Positions 37,301 to 45,223 of a stretch of DNA of 64,000 bases are shown here, piece after piece. The DNA comes from an uncultured Verrucomicrobiales bacterium (GTDB taxonomy: Bacteria; Verrucomicrobiota; Verrucomicrobiia; Verrucomicrobiales; Akkermansiaceae), in the NCBI GenBank assembly GCA_937944055.1, contig CALDZJ010000078.1, forward strand, positions 24,339-88,338, given 5' to 3'. The notes beneath the pieces are model-generated. The model saw only the letters and a program-made list of their open reading frames with translations. It did no database searches and was not told the origin of the DNA. The translations under genes and the position numbers were made by a program. Within the stretch, counting starts at the first letter, position 1. Every line of letters begins with the position of its first letter.

Positions 37301-37502
37301 AGATGAATACGGGATCGCCAACCTCTTCATCCCCCGGAAAACTTTCCAAAATTTTAAGCCCCTCATCACCAGCGAGCCCTTCCTCCTCGTGCAAGGGCGC
37401 TTACAAATCAGCGAGGGAAGACAAGCCAGCATCTACGTGACCTCCCTGCAAGGCCTCGGTTTCTCGCATGATCTCGCCGCCACCTCTCATGACTTTCACT
37501 AA
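34329..37502 (+). CDS. dnaE2: Error-prone DNA polymerase III alpha subunit DnaE2
   Basis: 1057 aa, GTG start. The N-terminal PHP domain begins MELLAKSNFSFLRGASSP, in which the metal-binding HxH of DnaE1 is absent, as is normal in DnaE2. The catalytic aspartates are in PDIDIDFP (palm) and VKVDLLGLGMLAA. A helix-hairpin-helix and an OB-fold (SIAGLVICRQRPGTAKGH, FISLEDEYGIANLF) close the protein. DnaE2 is the translesion polymerase of the SOS mutasome and usually works with ImuA and ImuB, but neither gene is adjacent. No clear LexA box was seen in the short upstream region. It is followed by the selC-like tRNA. Confidence 0.94.
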   Translation: MELLAKSNFSFLRGASSPEALVQRAAELGHRSLGLIDHMGFYGSARAHAAARRAGIQAITGATLESVSNFDQLTILNKSRLGYQNLSRFITSLHCEEDVNTFEGHDLAGNHAILTADSLRQASKENLHAAAQRLLAHFGPANLSIALSHHSRRGEETLNHTLRDLAAFLKIPIIASNAPLYAQRSERLLADAFTCLREHKSLDDAGRLLESNGERSLKSPKAIQDLFTGYSQDFSNAQALSEECGDFSLEKLGYRFPSFRDPESGNLFTASQHAGYLRYIVKKGLASRFRKLSEKHLQQIEIELSTIEKLGFQGYFLIVWDLVRFARSQGILCQGRGSAANSLVCYAIGVTSVDPVASGLLFERFLSENRQSWPDIDIDFPSGERREAVIQYLFKKYAPRGAAMTANVITYKPRSAFREMSKILGFPDSIASRFSELCTSTKVQDRTREEELSMSHDDPGDRVMDLSSTVEECGIPSSHPRFKPLMRLYQSILHCPRHLGQHSGGMVFCDEGLDHIVPLQAAAMEKRTVLQWDKDDCEDLGIVKVDLLGLGMLAAMEDSLKICERRGRPVQLSQIPKDDPATYDLLCRADTIGTFQVESRAQMATLPIMQPREFYDLAVEVAIIRPGPIVGDLVHPYLNRRSGREPIDSIHPDFEPILKRTLGVPLFQEQVLRMAMVIAGFTGAEADELRKAMSFKRSDERMNAIVEKLKTRMQARGVTPEVQQRVIDSIGSFALYGFPESHAISFALIAYASCWLKVHRPAEFYCGLINNQPMGFYSVNTLIQDAKRHGIRTQPISIIHSQLDTGVIDNHRLRLGLHRLKELRQRTKEQIIEERSKAHFESLDDFLRRVRPNAKERRILASSGALNDLHGVKHRRDALWLAEQLPEDDLFAQQASEQTLKGETKRVTEPANEGTLEMMTPIERLQTDFALQGSTTGPHPMRLWREQNKQELATSASLLTLPHGSPLSIAGLVICRQRPGTAKGHCFISLEDEYGIANLFIPRKTFQNFKPLITSEPFLLVQGRLQISEGRQASIYVTSLQGLGFSHDLAATSHDFH

Positions 37503-37618
37503 ATGGCAGCAAGAAAGCCCTTCATCGCTCCTCCAATCATCCCCTAGAAACTGAGAAATTTCAACAATGTCCCCTTCATTGATTTGACGATCTCTCATTT
37601 CTCGACCACACTCTTGGC

Positions 37619-37711
37619 GGAGAGTGCTGTGTGCCTGGTGGTCGCCGCGGTTTTCAAAACCGTTGAAGGGCAATCTGTCCTTGGTGGGTTCAATTCCTTC
37701 CCTCTCCGCCA
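37619..37711 (+). tRNA. selC: tRNA-Sec-like gene (anticodon UCA)
   Basis: 93 nt with encoded CCA. The anticodon arm is GCGGT-TTTCAAA-ACCGT, giving anticodon TCA. A long variable arm (AAGGG, 7 nt, TCCTT) and a TGGT D-loop between CC and GG match selenocysteine tRNAs; GGTGGGTTCAATTCC is a normal T-arm start. The acceptor has GGAGAG / CTCTCC. Irregularities: only 12 nt lie between the T-loop and discriminator G, against 13 (8+5) in E. coli; base 7 faces a C; the T-stem has a T-T mismatch; and the D-stem pairs well only with one bulged T. No selA or selB is in the window. It could be functional, an unusual 12-bp type, or decaying. Confidence 0.62.
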
Positions 37712-37761
37712 CTTTCCTCTTTGATCGCTGGAAATCAACGGCTGGAAGTGAACGGCAGCTC

Positions 37762-38040
37762 TTACCTCGTGAGGATGCAGATCTGCCGCAGGGGCTCGGA
37801 CTCGCCCCTAGGCTGGATCACTTCAGTAGATTGTTCATTCTCCGAATTGATCAGGAATGAAATCAGTAGGGCACAGACGAGGAGGACTGCCACTCCGATC
37901 CACTCAGTGATCACTGATTCAGAATAATCCCCATCGTCCAGATTGATCTTCCCAAGCGTGAGGATTTTGACAAACACTTTCCCCAGCCAGCCACAAAAGC
38001 CGAAGAACAGGTATTCAAGGATCAGCCCAATGATAAACAC
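37762..38040 (-). CDS. Small two-helix membrane protein, function unknown
   Basis: About 92 aa from a GTG at 38040. The frame is open back to 38160, but that part is the antisense image of tRNA-Cys and of its terminator, so an internal start is needed; no good ribosome-binding site is seen. The product has two hydrophobic helices (VFIIGLILEYLFFGFCGWLG and WIGVAVLLVCALLISFLI) separated by a short acidic loop (INLDDGDYSESV). It sits between two tRNA genes. No family is recognised and the start is uncertain. Confidence 0.45.
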   Translation of the reverse strand: MFIIGLILEYLFFGFCGWLGKVFVKILTLGKINLDDGDYSESVITEWIGVAVLLVCALLISFLINSENEQSTEVIQPRGESEPLRQICILTR

Positions 38041-38061
38041 AATAACTGAGGGGGAGAGTGC

Positions 38062-38106
38062 GGAAAAAAGAGGCCGAATCCCTTTATTTCCAAAAGGAAT
38101 CCGGCC
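38062..38106 (-). terminator. Rho-independent terminator of tRNA-Cys
   Basis: On the minus strand GGCCGGATTCC pairs along all 11 positions (two G-U pairs) with GGGATTCGGCC across a 13-nt loop and is followed by TCTTTTTT. It starts 10 bp after the CCA end of tRNA-Cys. Confidence 0.85.
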
Positions 38107-38115
38107 AGAAAAATT

Positions 38116-38190
38116 TGGAGGCGGAGGCGAGAATCGAACTCGCGAATACAGGTTTTGCAAACCCGCGCCTTACCACTTGGCTACTCCGCC
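38116..38190 (-). tRNA. tRNA-Cys (anticodon GCA)
   Basis: Reverse strand. The acceptor is GGCGGAG / CTCCGCC with discriminator T and encoded CCA. The anticodon stem is CGGGT / ACCTG around TTGCAAA, giving anticodon GCA. The T-arm GCGAG-TTCGATT-CTCGC pairs perfectly. 75 nt. A strong terminator follows. Confidence 0.97.
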
Positions 38191-38368
38191 GTCTCCGGCG
38201 GATTGGTAATCGCCTCCCCCACCACTGTCAACCTCATGATGAGGGAAAGGCGCAATTCCCGATTTTTTCCCGATTTTTTCTTTGGAGAACTCTCCCCTTT
38301 TCTTCCATCCCTTCCATTCATTCTGCCCTTCCCCCCTTGCGGGCCCTTTGCTAAGACATAGACCTCTC

Positions 38369-40474
38369 ATGACCTACCTACGTCATCTCATCCGCGTGTT
38401 TTTAGCAGCGTTGCTTGCGAGTCAAGCTTGGGCCCAAACCCCTGAGGAACTCGCCAATCTGGATCCGGGAGAGCTTTACTTCCAAGCTTGGAGCCTGGTG
38501 AAGGAGGCTGAGGAGTTGGAAGAGAAGGAGAACTTTGTCAAAGCCTTCACGAAATATCGTAAGGCGAGTTCCTTTTTCGACATCATCAAGATGACCCGAC
38601 CAGAATTCCGGCGCGAAGGCATCAAATACCGCAGTGACGCCACGAAACAGGCAATGGAGAAGATCCATGAAAAAGCGCTGGCTCAGCAAAAGGCAGAGCA
38701 AGACGCGGGTGAAACACCTCTCTTAGAAATCCCGGGCGAGACTCTACCGAATCTCCAAGTCCCGGGCATGATCGACCCCAGCGGCACGGACTCAAGGCGC
38801 ATCAAGGAGCTGCAAACAATGATTCAGCAGCTAAAACTTCAGCTCGCTCAGAAGGCAAATCCACGCGATGCCGAGAGCGCCCGCATTCGCCAATCGATCA
38901 AGAATCGCGAAGCAGAACTCTCACGGCTTGCTGCCTCCCCCTTGCGCGATCAGGTGCGGGATCTGAATGATCAAATCGAGCAACTCCGCCGAGAACGCAA
39001 TGCGATGCAGCGTGCCAAAAATAAAGCGAACGCGGAAAAGGAACAGACCTTACGCCGCCTTGCTAACACGCAGCGCCTCCTCGCTGCAGCGAACGCCGAG
39101 AAGGCAGAGCTGGAAGCCATCATTGCCAAGCAAAGTAAAATTAGTGGCCGCGTGGTAGAAGGACAGCAGGAGCAAATCGAGCGACTTCAGGCCGTCATTC
39201 AGGAACGAGACGCCATGATTGCGGAAGTGAATCGCAATGTCGATGACCTGACTCAGCAATTGGACCAATCGCAGAAAATGGTCGCCGAATTAGAAGTCGA
39301 GCGGGATAGCCTAATCGGGGAGCGGGATCAAATGAAGGCCCTCCTCAAGATGAATGAAGCGGATCGCGTGCAGCAGTTGATCACGCAAAATGTCACGCTG
39401 AGTAAGGAGCTCAACGAGGCCAAATCGAATCTGGAAACCGTGCAGGCTGAGGGGAACTCGAAGAAAGACGCCATCCTCCTCGCCAAACAACGCCTCGTCG
39501 TGGCAAAAGCGAAGATTGAGAATCTCCAAAAATCAAATACCCAGGCAAACCAAAGCATGGAGCGCTTAAAAAAACGCCTGAAGCAAGCTGAAGAAGATCT
39601 GCTTTCCCAAATCAACGGGAAAGAACTCAACCAGCGCGGGCGGGAGGAAGTGGCGATGCTTCGCGAAATCATCGAGAAACAGAAGGCGAAGATTGCGGCG
39701 CAAGTAGGCGCTGCGAAACTCCTACTGGAGCAAGGAGAGCGGAAAGCCGAAACCGATCGTGATTTTAAGGATGCGATGGCCCGCATCAATGGGGATCAAA
39801 AGATCGAGCTCACGATTGAGGAAATGGAATTGCTAGAGCGTACCGTGAAGAATCCCAGCTTTACCAATAGCGAGCGCCCTTCTGCTCAGGAGTTCAATAA
39901 AGCCAGCTCCGACCTGCGGCAAATGACGAAAGATCTCAACCAAGTGGCCAAGCGTCTCTTTACAAAAGGTGACTTCCAAGCGGCACGGGGAAACCTGCAA
40001 CTCATCGTCGATGAGGACCCCGGAGCTTGGGAAGCGATGGTGAATCTGGGGATCGTGCAACTCCGCCTGAGTGACCCCTACGCGGCAGCCCGGCTTTTTC
40101 GAAAATCAATCTTGATCGCGGGTGATCGTAAGATCCCCTTCGCTCATTTCATGCTCGGAGATTCCCTCTATCGTCAGGGGCTTTACGATGAGGCTTCTGA
40201 TGAAATGAAGCGCTCGCTCTCGCTCAATCCTCAAAATGCCAAGGCTCATATTCTCCTCGGGAACATTGCCGGAAAAACAAACAACATCAGTGAAGCAGAG
40301 TTCCACTATAAAGAAGCGATCACTCAAAACGCCGCACTTTATGAGCCCTACTTTAACCTCTCCATCATCGCTCTCACCAAGTCACGCAAAGAAGAAGCGA
40401 GACAACTCTACCGTGACTATCTGCGCAAAGGGGGGCCTGCGAGCGTGGCCTACGAGGAGCGTCTTAAGCTCTAA
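38369..40474 (+). CDS. Secreted coiled-coil tetratricopeptide repeat protein
   Basis: 701 aa from ATG 38369. Signal peptide MTYLRHLIRVFLAALLASQAWA. Residues ~150-500 are an almost continuous coiled coil with heptad Leu/Glu/Lys/Gln patterns (LQTMIQQLKLQLAQKANP, IEQLRRERNAMQRAK, LTQQLDQSQKMVAELEVE). The C-terminal ~160 residues contain three to four TPR units (FTKGDFQAARGNLQLIVDED, PGAWEAMVNLGIVQLRLSD, GLYDEASDEMKRSLSLNPQN). It is probably a periplasmic scaffold for protein assembly. The partners are unknown. It is a stand-alone gene between tRNA-Cys and uxaC. Confidence 0.83.
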   Translation: MTYLRHLIRVFLAALLASQAWAQTPEELANLDPGELYFQAWSLVKEAEELEEKENFVKAFTKYRKASSFFDIIKMTRPEFRREGIKYRSDATKQAMEKIHEKALAQQKAEQDAGETPLLEIPGETLPNLQVPGMIDPSGTDSRRIKELQTMIQQLKLQLAQKANPRDAESARIRQSIKNREAELSRLAASPLRDQVRDLNDQIEQLRRERNAMQRAKNKANAEKEQTLRRLANTQRLLAAANAEKAELEAIIAKQSKISGRVVEGQQEQIERLQAVIQERDAMIAEVNRNVDDLTQQLDQSQKMVAELEVERDSLIGERDQMKALLKMNEADRVQQLITQNVTLSKELNEAKSNLETVQAEGNSKKDAILLAKQRLVVAKAKIENLQKSNTQANQSMERLKKRLKQAEEDLLSQINGKELNQRGREEVAMLREIIEKQKAKIAAQVGAAKLLLEQGERKAETDRDFKDAMARINGDQKIELTIEEMELLERTVKNPSFTNSERPSAQEFNKASSDLRQMTKDLNQVAKRLFTKGDFQAARGNLQLIVDEDPGAWEAMVNLGIVQLRLSDPYAAARLFRKSILIAGDRKIPFAHFMLGDSLYRQGLYDEASDEMKRSLSLNPQNAKAHILLGNIAGKTNNISEAEFHYKEAITQNAALYEPYFNLSIIALTKSRKEEARQLYRDYLRKGGPASVAYEERLKL

Positions 40475-40581
40475 ATTTCTAAGTTTTCAGTAAAATCGCG
40501 CCACCACCACTCGGGCATGGCAGGTCATTCATTGGCATTTCTCTCTTTGCCAGCGCTCCCCTGATACTCTAGCTTTAAAGG

Positions 40582-42000
40582 GTGGCTAGAACATACCTTG
40601 ATGACGACTTCCTTCTCTTCTCTGAAACGGCAAGAGAGCTCTTCCATGAGACAGCGAAAGACCTGCCCATCATTGACTACCACACCCACCTTCCCCCCGA
40701 TGAAGTCGCCCATGACAAGCGCTGGGAAAACATCACGGAACTTTGGCTCGGTCATGACCATTACAAATGGCGCGCCATGCGAGCCAATGGCATCCCTGAG
40801 TCACACATCACGGGTGAGGCCTCCCCGCGAGAAAAATTCGAGGCCTTCGCTGAGACCGTTCCGAACACCCTGCGTAATCCCCTCTATGACTGGACGCATC
40901 TAGAACTCCGGCGCTGCTTCGGGATCCAGACCCTTCTCAGCCCTGAAACCGCTGAGGAAATTTGGACGCGCTGTAATGAGCGGCTGAGCGAGGCAGACTT
41001 CTCCGCGCAAGGATTACTACGTAAATTCCGCATTGATGCGATCGGCACGACGGATGACCCCATCGACCCTCTCTACCATCATGAGACTGCCAATGCCTTA
41101 GATTGTCCCACTAAAATCTACCCCACATTTCGCCCAGATAAGGCCTTCTTTGTGGATCGTCCCGCGGTCCTTAATCAATGGCTCGAGCAATTGGGCGAAA
41201 ACATCGTCACTTTTTCTGATCTGCTGACCGCTCTGCGCGCCCGCCTTGATCACTTCCACGAGAAGGGCTGCCGCATGAGTGACCACGGCATGCGCTACGC
41301 CCTTTCAAATCCCTGCCACGGCAGCGAGGCTGATCGTATTCTAAACAACGCCCGTGAAGGAAAAGCAGCCAATCCTGAAGAGACTGATTCCTTCGGCGCC
41401 CTCATCATGTATCACCTCGGACAGTGGCTTGCGGAAAAAGATTGGACGATGCAGCTGCACCTCGGGCCAAAGCGGAATCCGAACACCCGTCTCTTTGAAA
41501 AGTTAGGTCCAGACTCCGGCTTTGACTCCATCGGAGACTGGCCGCAGGGCGAGGCTCTCTACTCCTTCCTCGATTCACTGAGTGAGATTCATAAGCTCCC
41601 GAAGACGATCGTCTATAATCTCAACCCGCGTGATAATGCCATTTTGGCAGCGGCTTGTGGCTCATTTCAAGAGGCGCCGCAGCGCGGCAAAATCCAGTTC
41701 GGCTCCGGCTGGTGGTTCAACGACACTCTTCAGGGAATGGAGGAGCAAATAAACACCCTCTCCTCAATCGGCCTTCTCTCGAACTTCGTCGGGATGCTGA
41801 CGGATTCACGCTCCTTTCTCTCCTTCCCACGTCATGAATACTTCCGCCGCCTTCTTTGCCAGATCATCGGGCAGGATGTGGATGACGGAAAGCTGCCGAA
41901 GGATGAACAGCTCCTCCGCAACATGGTGGGCAACATTTGTTACCACAATGCGCAAAGCTACTTCAACCTTCCGCACCACAGCGAGAATCTCCTCGCCTAA
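40582..42000 (+). CDS. uxaC: Glucuronate isomerase
   Basis: 472 aa, GTG start, family length. It interconverts D-glucuronate with fructuronate, and D-galacturonate with tagaturonate, the first step of hexuronate breakdown. It belongs to the amidohydrolase superfamily: IIDYHTHLPPDEVAHDKRW-type start, GHDHYKWRAMRANGIPE, LYDWTHLELRRCFGI, and the C-terminal GMLTDSRSFLSFPRHEYFRR block. No other uronate genes (uxaA, uxuA, kdgK) or regulator are nearby, so the pathway must be dispersed in this genome. It is convergent with the SprT-like gene. Confidence 0.95.
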   Translation: MARTYLDDDFLLFSETARELFHETAKDLPIIDYHTHLPPDEVAHDKRWENITELWLGHDHYKWRAMRANGIPESHITGEASPREKFEAFAETVPNTLRNPLYDWTHLELRRCFGIQTLLSPETAEEIWTRCNERLSEADFSAQGLLRKFRIDAIGTTDDPIDPLYHHETANALDCPTKIYPTFRPDKAFFVDRPAVLNQWLEQLGENIVTFSDLLTALRARLDHFHEKGCRMSDHGMRYALSNPCHGSEADRILNNAREGKAANPEETDSFGALIMYHLGQWLAEKDWTMQLHLGPKRNPNTRLFEKLGPDSGFDSIGDWPQGEALYSFLDSLSEIHKLPKTIVYNLNPRDNAILAAACGSFQEAPQRGKIQFGSGWWFNDTLQGMEEQINTLSSIGLLSNFVGMLTDSRSFLSFPRHEYFRRLLCQIIGQDVDDGKLPKDEQLLRNMVGNICYHNAQSYFNLPHHSENLLA

Positions 42001-42007
42001 AATGGCC

Positions 42008-42052
42008 CACTCTTGGGAACTCCTCGCAGCTCCTGATCACTCCTGGGAACTC
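42008..42052. repeat. Direct repeat (15 bp, 30-bp period) between convergent genes
   Basis: CACTCTTGGGAACTC (42008-42022) recurs as CACTCCTGGGAACTC (42038-42052), 14 of 15 identical, in the 53-bp space between the uxaC stop and the SprT-like stop. Confidence 0.6.
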
Positions 42053-42053
42053 T

Positions 42054-42665
42054 TTAAGCTTCCAGATTCACCTCAATTAAGCGCAGTGAATCATGATAAA
42101 TCCCACCGGTCATTTTAAGGCAACAATCGTAGCAAGCGACTGCGCTTTTATAGCGCTGGACCCGCTCAATCATCTTATCACATTCAGGGCACTCGTAGCG
42201 CCACTTCCTTTTTAAAATGCGACTTGGCAAGGCTAACTCATGGGTCGCTTTCTCGCCTGGAATGCCCAGCTCAACGCAGGCTTCTTGCCATTCCCTGCCG
42301 TGGCTTTTGATAGAGCGCTTCGGATTGCGCTCATAGGCCACTAAGTGAGCCAGCTCGTGCAGCACCGTTTGACGAACTTCTGCTTTTGAGATTCCAGCAA
42401 GCTTTGGATTGAGCTGAATGAGACCCTTTGGCCAAAAGGCTCGCCCCGCGCAAGATCTCATACGGGCGTTCCACTCGACAGATATCCGCCCTCTTAGCTC
42501 ATCCACCCCTAAGTCCCGCAGCAGACTCTCACACAGTCTCTTTAACTTCTCATCTGGCCCACTAAAGCCCACTTCCTTTACCAAGGGCGGGGAATCGACA
42601 GCCGCAAGCGAGCCTCCCGAGTTCTCTAGGAAACTAAAATTCATCTGCCGAGCGGGACGAAACAC
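42054..42665 (-). CDS. SprT-like zinc metalloprotease
   Basis: 203 aa. The zinc site HELAH is at residues 103-107, with a third His in KSHGREW at about 122, followed by a C-terminal zinc ribbon of two cysteine pairs (CPEC at 159-162 and CYDCC at 178-182). This is the SprT/Spartan architecture; eukaryotic Spartan degrades DNA-protein crosslinks, while bacterial SprT has no settled role. An alternative ATG seven codons downstream (MNFSFLEN) is possible. It ends 54 bp from the uxaC stop. Confidence 0.88.
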   Translation of the reverse strand: MFRPARQMNFSFLENSGGSLAAVDSPPLVKEVGFSGPDEKLKRLCESLLRDLGVDELRGRISVEWNARMRSCAGRAFWPKGLIQLNPKLAGISKAEVRQTVLHELAHLVAYERNPKRSIKSHGREWQEACVELGIPGEKATHELALPSRILKRKWRYECPECDKMIERVQRYKSAVACYDCCLKMTGGIYHDSLRLIEVNLEA

Positions 42666-42795
42666 GGCCTGAATTATTAAAGATTTCTTAAATACTTCAA
42701 GATTCTAAGTGATTTTTTCTTTCGCTCACTGCCAGTGCTGAAAGGACGGGAAAATTCAGCTTGTCGCCAGCCCACCTGAGCCTGACCTTCTCCCC

Positions 42796-44061
42796 ATGCC
42801 CGAGTTCAATCTCCTCGCTATTCTTCTCATCGTAGCCCTGCTTCTCCTCTGGAAGCTCGATCTCGTCGCCACGATTCTTACGCTCAAGAACCTCAAGCCA
42901 GAGCTCCCTGAAGAATTCCGTGGCGTTTGGGATGATGCAAAATATCAAAAAGCTCAAGCCTATGAAAAAGCACAGGCTCAGTATGGAATTCTTTCGTCCA
43001 TTGCCTCACTCACCGTTCTCCTCGTCTTTTGGTTTCTAGGGGGATTTGGCTGGCTTGATGGACTGGTGAATCAGTGGGGACTTGGCCAAATTCCCACCGG
43101 TCTTTGCTTCATCGCTCTCATCTATCTCGGCTCATGGGCCGCCTCACTCCCATTCGATCTTTATCACACCTTCGTCCTCGAAGAGCGTTTTGGATTTAAT
43201 AAAACAAGCGCTAAAACGTACCTTGCCGACCAGCTGAAATCGCACCTTCTCACAGCGATTCTGGGGGGCTTGATCGTGGGACTTATCCTCTGGATCTTTC
43301 AATCTGTCCCGAACGCTTGGATCTGGGCTTGGCTCAGCTTTACGCTGATCTCGCTCGCTCTCACCTACCTTGCTCCCTCCTTCCTCTTGCCGCTTTTTAA
43401 TAAATTCTCCCCGCTGGAGAATGACGAACTCAATCAAGCGATTCAGAGCATGGCAGAAAGGTGCGATTTCCCGCTCACCGAAATTTCCGTGATGGATGGA
43501 TCTAAGCGATCCTCCAAATCGAACGCCTTCTTTACGGGCTTCGGAAAACGAAAAAAAATCGCCTTATTTGATACTTTGATTGAGAGCCAAAGCAACGAGG
43601 AGTTGGTCGGCGTCCTCGCTCACGAGATTGGCCACTTTAAGAAAAAACACATCTTACAGCGTCTTGTCATTTCGATCATCCAGACCGCGGTCATCTTCTT
43701 CCTCTTAGGAATGGCAACGAATCCCGAGAGCGCCTTTGGCTCGCAACTTTATGCCGCCTTCGGCATCCCGGTTGGCTCCCAGACTGCGATCGCGGCGGGT
43801 TTAGTCCTCTTCATGATCGTCTTTAAACCCGTCTCACGCATTCTCTCCGTCTTCATGAATATCCTTTCACGAAAGCACGAGTTCGAGGCCGATGAATACG
43901 CGGCTGTTCATCAAGGCTCACCGGCTCCTCTCATCTCTGCTTTGAAGAAACTCTCCGCGAATAACCTCTCTAATCTCACGCCTCATCCACTTGAGGTCTT
44001 TTTAGATCACTCGCACCCGCCTGTCCTTATCCGGATTCAGGCCCTTCAGAAACTGGCTTAG
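42796..44061 (+). CDS. M48 family (Ste24/CAAX-type) membrane metalloprotease
   Basis: 421 aa. Multiple membrane helices surround an active site HEIGH at residues 276-280, with the third ligand Glu in HEFEADEYA at about 362. N-terminal Ste24 features are also present (YQKAQAYEKAQAQYG, LPFDLYHTFVLEERFGFNK). Bacterial members of this type act in membrane protein quality control; the eukaryotic enzyme trims prenylated CaaX proteins. Its last 35 bp overlap the tail of the convergent MFS gene. Confidence 0.93.
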   Translation: MPEFNLLAILLIVALLLLWKLDLVATILTLKNLKPELPEEFRGVWDDAKYQKAQAYEKAQAQYGILSSIASLTVLLVFWFLGGFGWLDGLVNQWGLGQIPTGLCFIALIYLGSWAASLPFDLYHTFVLEERFGFNKTSAKTYLADQLKSHLLTAILGGLIVGLILWIFQSVPNAWIWAWLSFTLISLALTYLAPSFLLPLFNKFSPLENDELNQAIQSMAERCDFPLTEISVMDGSKRSSKSNAFFTGFGKRKKIALFDTLIESQSNEELVGVLAHEIGHFKKKHILQRLVISIIQTAVIFFLLGMATNPESAFGSQLYAAFGIPVGSQTAIAAGLVLFMIVFKPVSRILSVFMNILSRKHEFEADEYAAVHQGSPAPLISALKKLSANNLSNLTPHPLEVFLDHSHPPVLIRIQALQKLA

Positions 44062-45220
44062 TCAGCCCCTGATAACCGAGGGCGAAGAGCAACATCGCGA
44101 TGGCATTCATCCCCGTTAGGATCATCCAGTAAAGTGACCATCCGAATTGCGGCACGATCGCCTCGTAGAGAAGATTCACGAAGATCACTCCTAAAATCCC
44201 GCCCACTCCTCCCGTGAAAAAGCCCAGTAGGGCTTGGGCCTGCGTGCGCATTCCCTCGTCCACCCGCCGATGCAGGAAAATCCGGCCCGCCTCGAAGAAA
44301 AAGGTCCAACAAATCCCGTGCAAAGAAATCCCCAAGACTAACCACGTCACTTCATCAAAGGCGTAGAAGCCATATCGCAGCACCCCAAAACCGAGCGCGA
44401 TTAGCAAGATCTTCTTCACCCGGTAGCGCGCGATGACCCAGCCCATGCCCAACATTGCCACCGTCTCTGTCACCTGCGCGATCGTCATGACTCCACTCAC
44501 CGCAGTGACGCCTAACTCCTTGAGATGTTCCGGCGTGTGGAGAAAGTAAGCGCCGAGCGGAATGCTAAACAAGAGGGCCGAGGTGAAATAAACACAGAGA
44601 TCGCGGTCCTTCAGGAGCTTCATCGCACTCAGTCCTAGCGCATCACTCCAAGACTTCGCCTTCGCTCCCTGTGGTAAGGTCGCCGGTAAAAGGAAACACG
44701 CCAGACCCGCCAGAATCCTGACGCCTGCACCGATCTTCCCAGTCTCGGCTGAGAAATCGAGCGCCGCGAAGCTCACGATCCATCCCGCAATCATCCAGCC
44801 CATCGTCCCCCAGACTCGGAAATAGCCAAAGTTCTTTCCCGGATCAGCGAGATTAGAGAGCGTGATCGTGGTGATCAGAGACCAAGCGGGCGCTGAGATG
44901 AGGCTATTGATGATGAAGAAGAAAAGGAACCAAGATCCACCCCACTCGTGCTCCAATGCGTGAAAGGAGAGAAAGAGAAAACTCGCTCCAAGGAGCATGA
45001 TCCACCCTAGCACCTTTTGGGCCTGCAAACGTTGATCAACCTGCGCGCTAAAGATCAAGGGCGAGATCAAGCTCGTGATCGGCTGGACTAAAAAGATCGC
45101 CAACTTCCACGAGCCTAGCCCGTATTCATCCAGCACGTTCGAGAGTGCGGGAAACCAAAATCCGGGAGCGGCAGCGAGCAGGAAAAAGACCACCCCCATC
45201 CAATATTGGTGGCCTTTCAT
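44027..45220 (-). CDS. MFS transporter, nucleoside:H+ symporter-like
   Basis: 397 aa with about 12 hydrophobic helices in two halves. Features such as GFWFPALSNVLDEYGLGSW, NFGYFRVWGTMGWMIAGW and the second-half KKILLIALGFGVLRYGFYAF resemble the NupG/XapB (Nuc_H_symport) branch of the major facilitator superfamily; the RVWGTxGW motif in helix 4 is characteristic. The predicted role is uptake of nucleosides or related small molecules. It is probably co-transcribed after glnS (3 bp gap), an arrangement with no obvious functional link. Confidence 0.82.
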   Translation of the reverse strand: MKGHQYWMGVVFFLLAAAPGFWFPALSNVLDEYGLGSWKLAIFLVQPITSLISPLIFSAQVDQRLQAQKVLGWIMLLGASFLFLSFHALEHEWGGSWFLFFFIINSLISAPAWSLITTITLSNLADPGKNFGYFRVWGTMGWMIAGWIVSFAALDFSAETGKIGAGVRILAGLACFLLPATLPQGAKAKSWSDALGLSAMKLLKDRDLCVYFTSALLFSIPLGAYFLHTPEHLKELGVTAVSGVMTIAQVTETVAMLGMGWVIARYRVKKILLIALGFGVLRYGFYAFDEVTWLVLGISLHGICWTFFFEAGRIFLHRRVDEGMRTQAQALLGFFTGGVGGILGVIFVNLLYEAIVPQFGWSLYWMILTGMNAIAMLLFALGYQGLTKPVSEGPESG

Positions 45221-45223
45221 CAG

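Noticed and set aside
37401..37712. A 104-codon minus-strand frame with the EGIEPTKDRLPFNGFE pattern
   Set aside because: This residue pattern is the known artefact of translating a tRNA gene antisense; it covers the tRNA-Sec-like gene and the end of dnaE2.
38041..38160. N-terminal part of the frame 37762-38160 (MQNLYSRVRFSPPPP)
   Set aside because: It is antisense of tRNA-Cys and its terminator; only the part after 38040 shows membrane-helix content.
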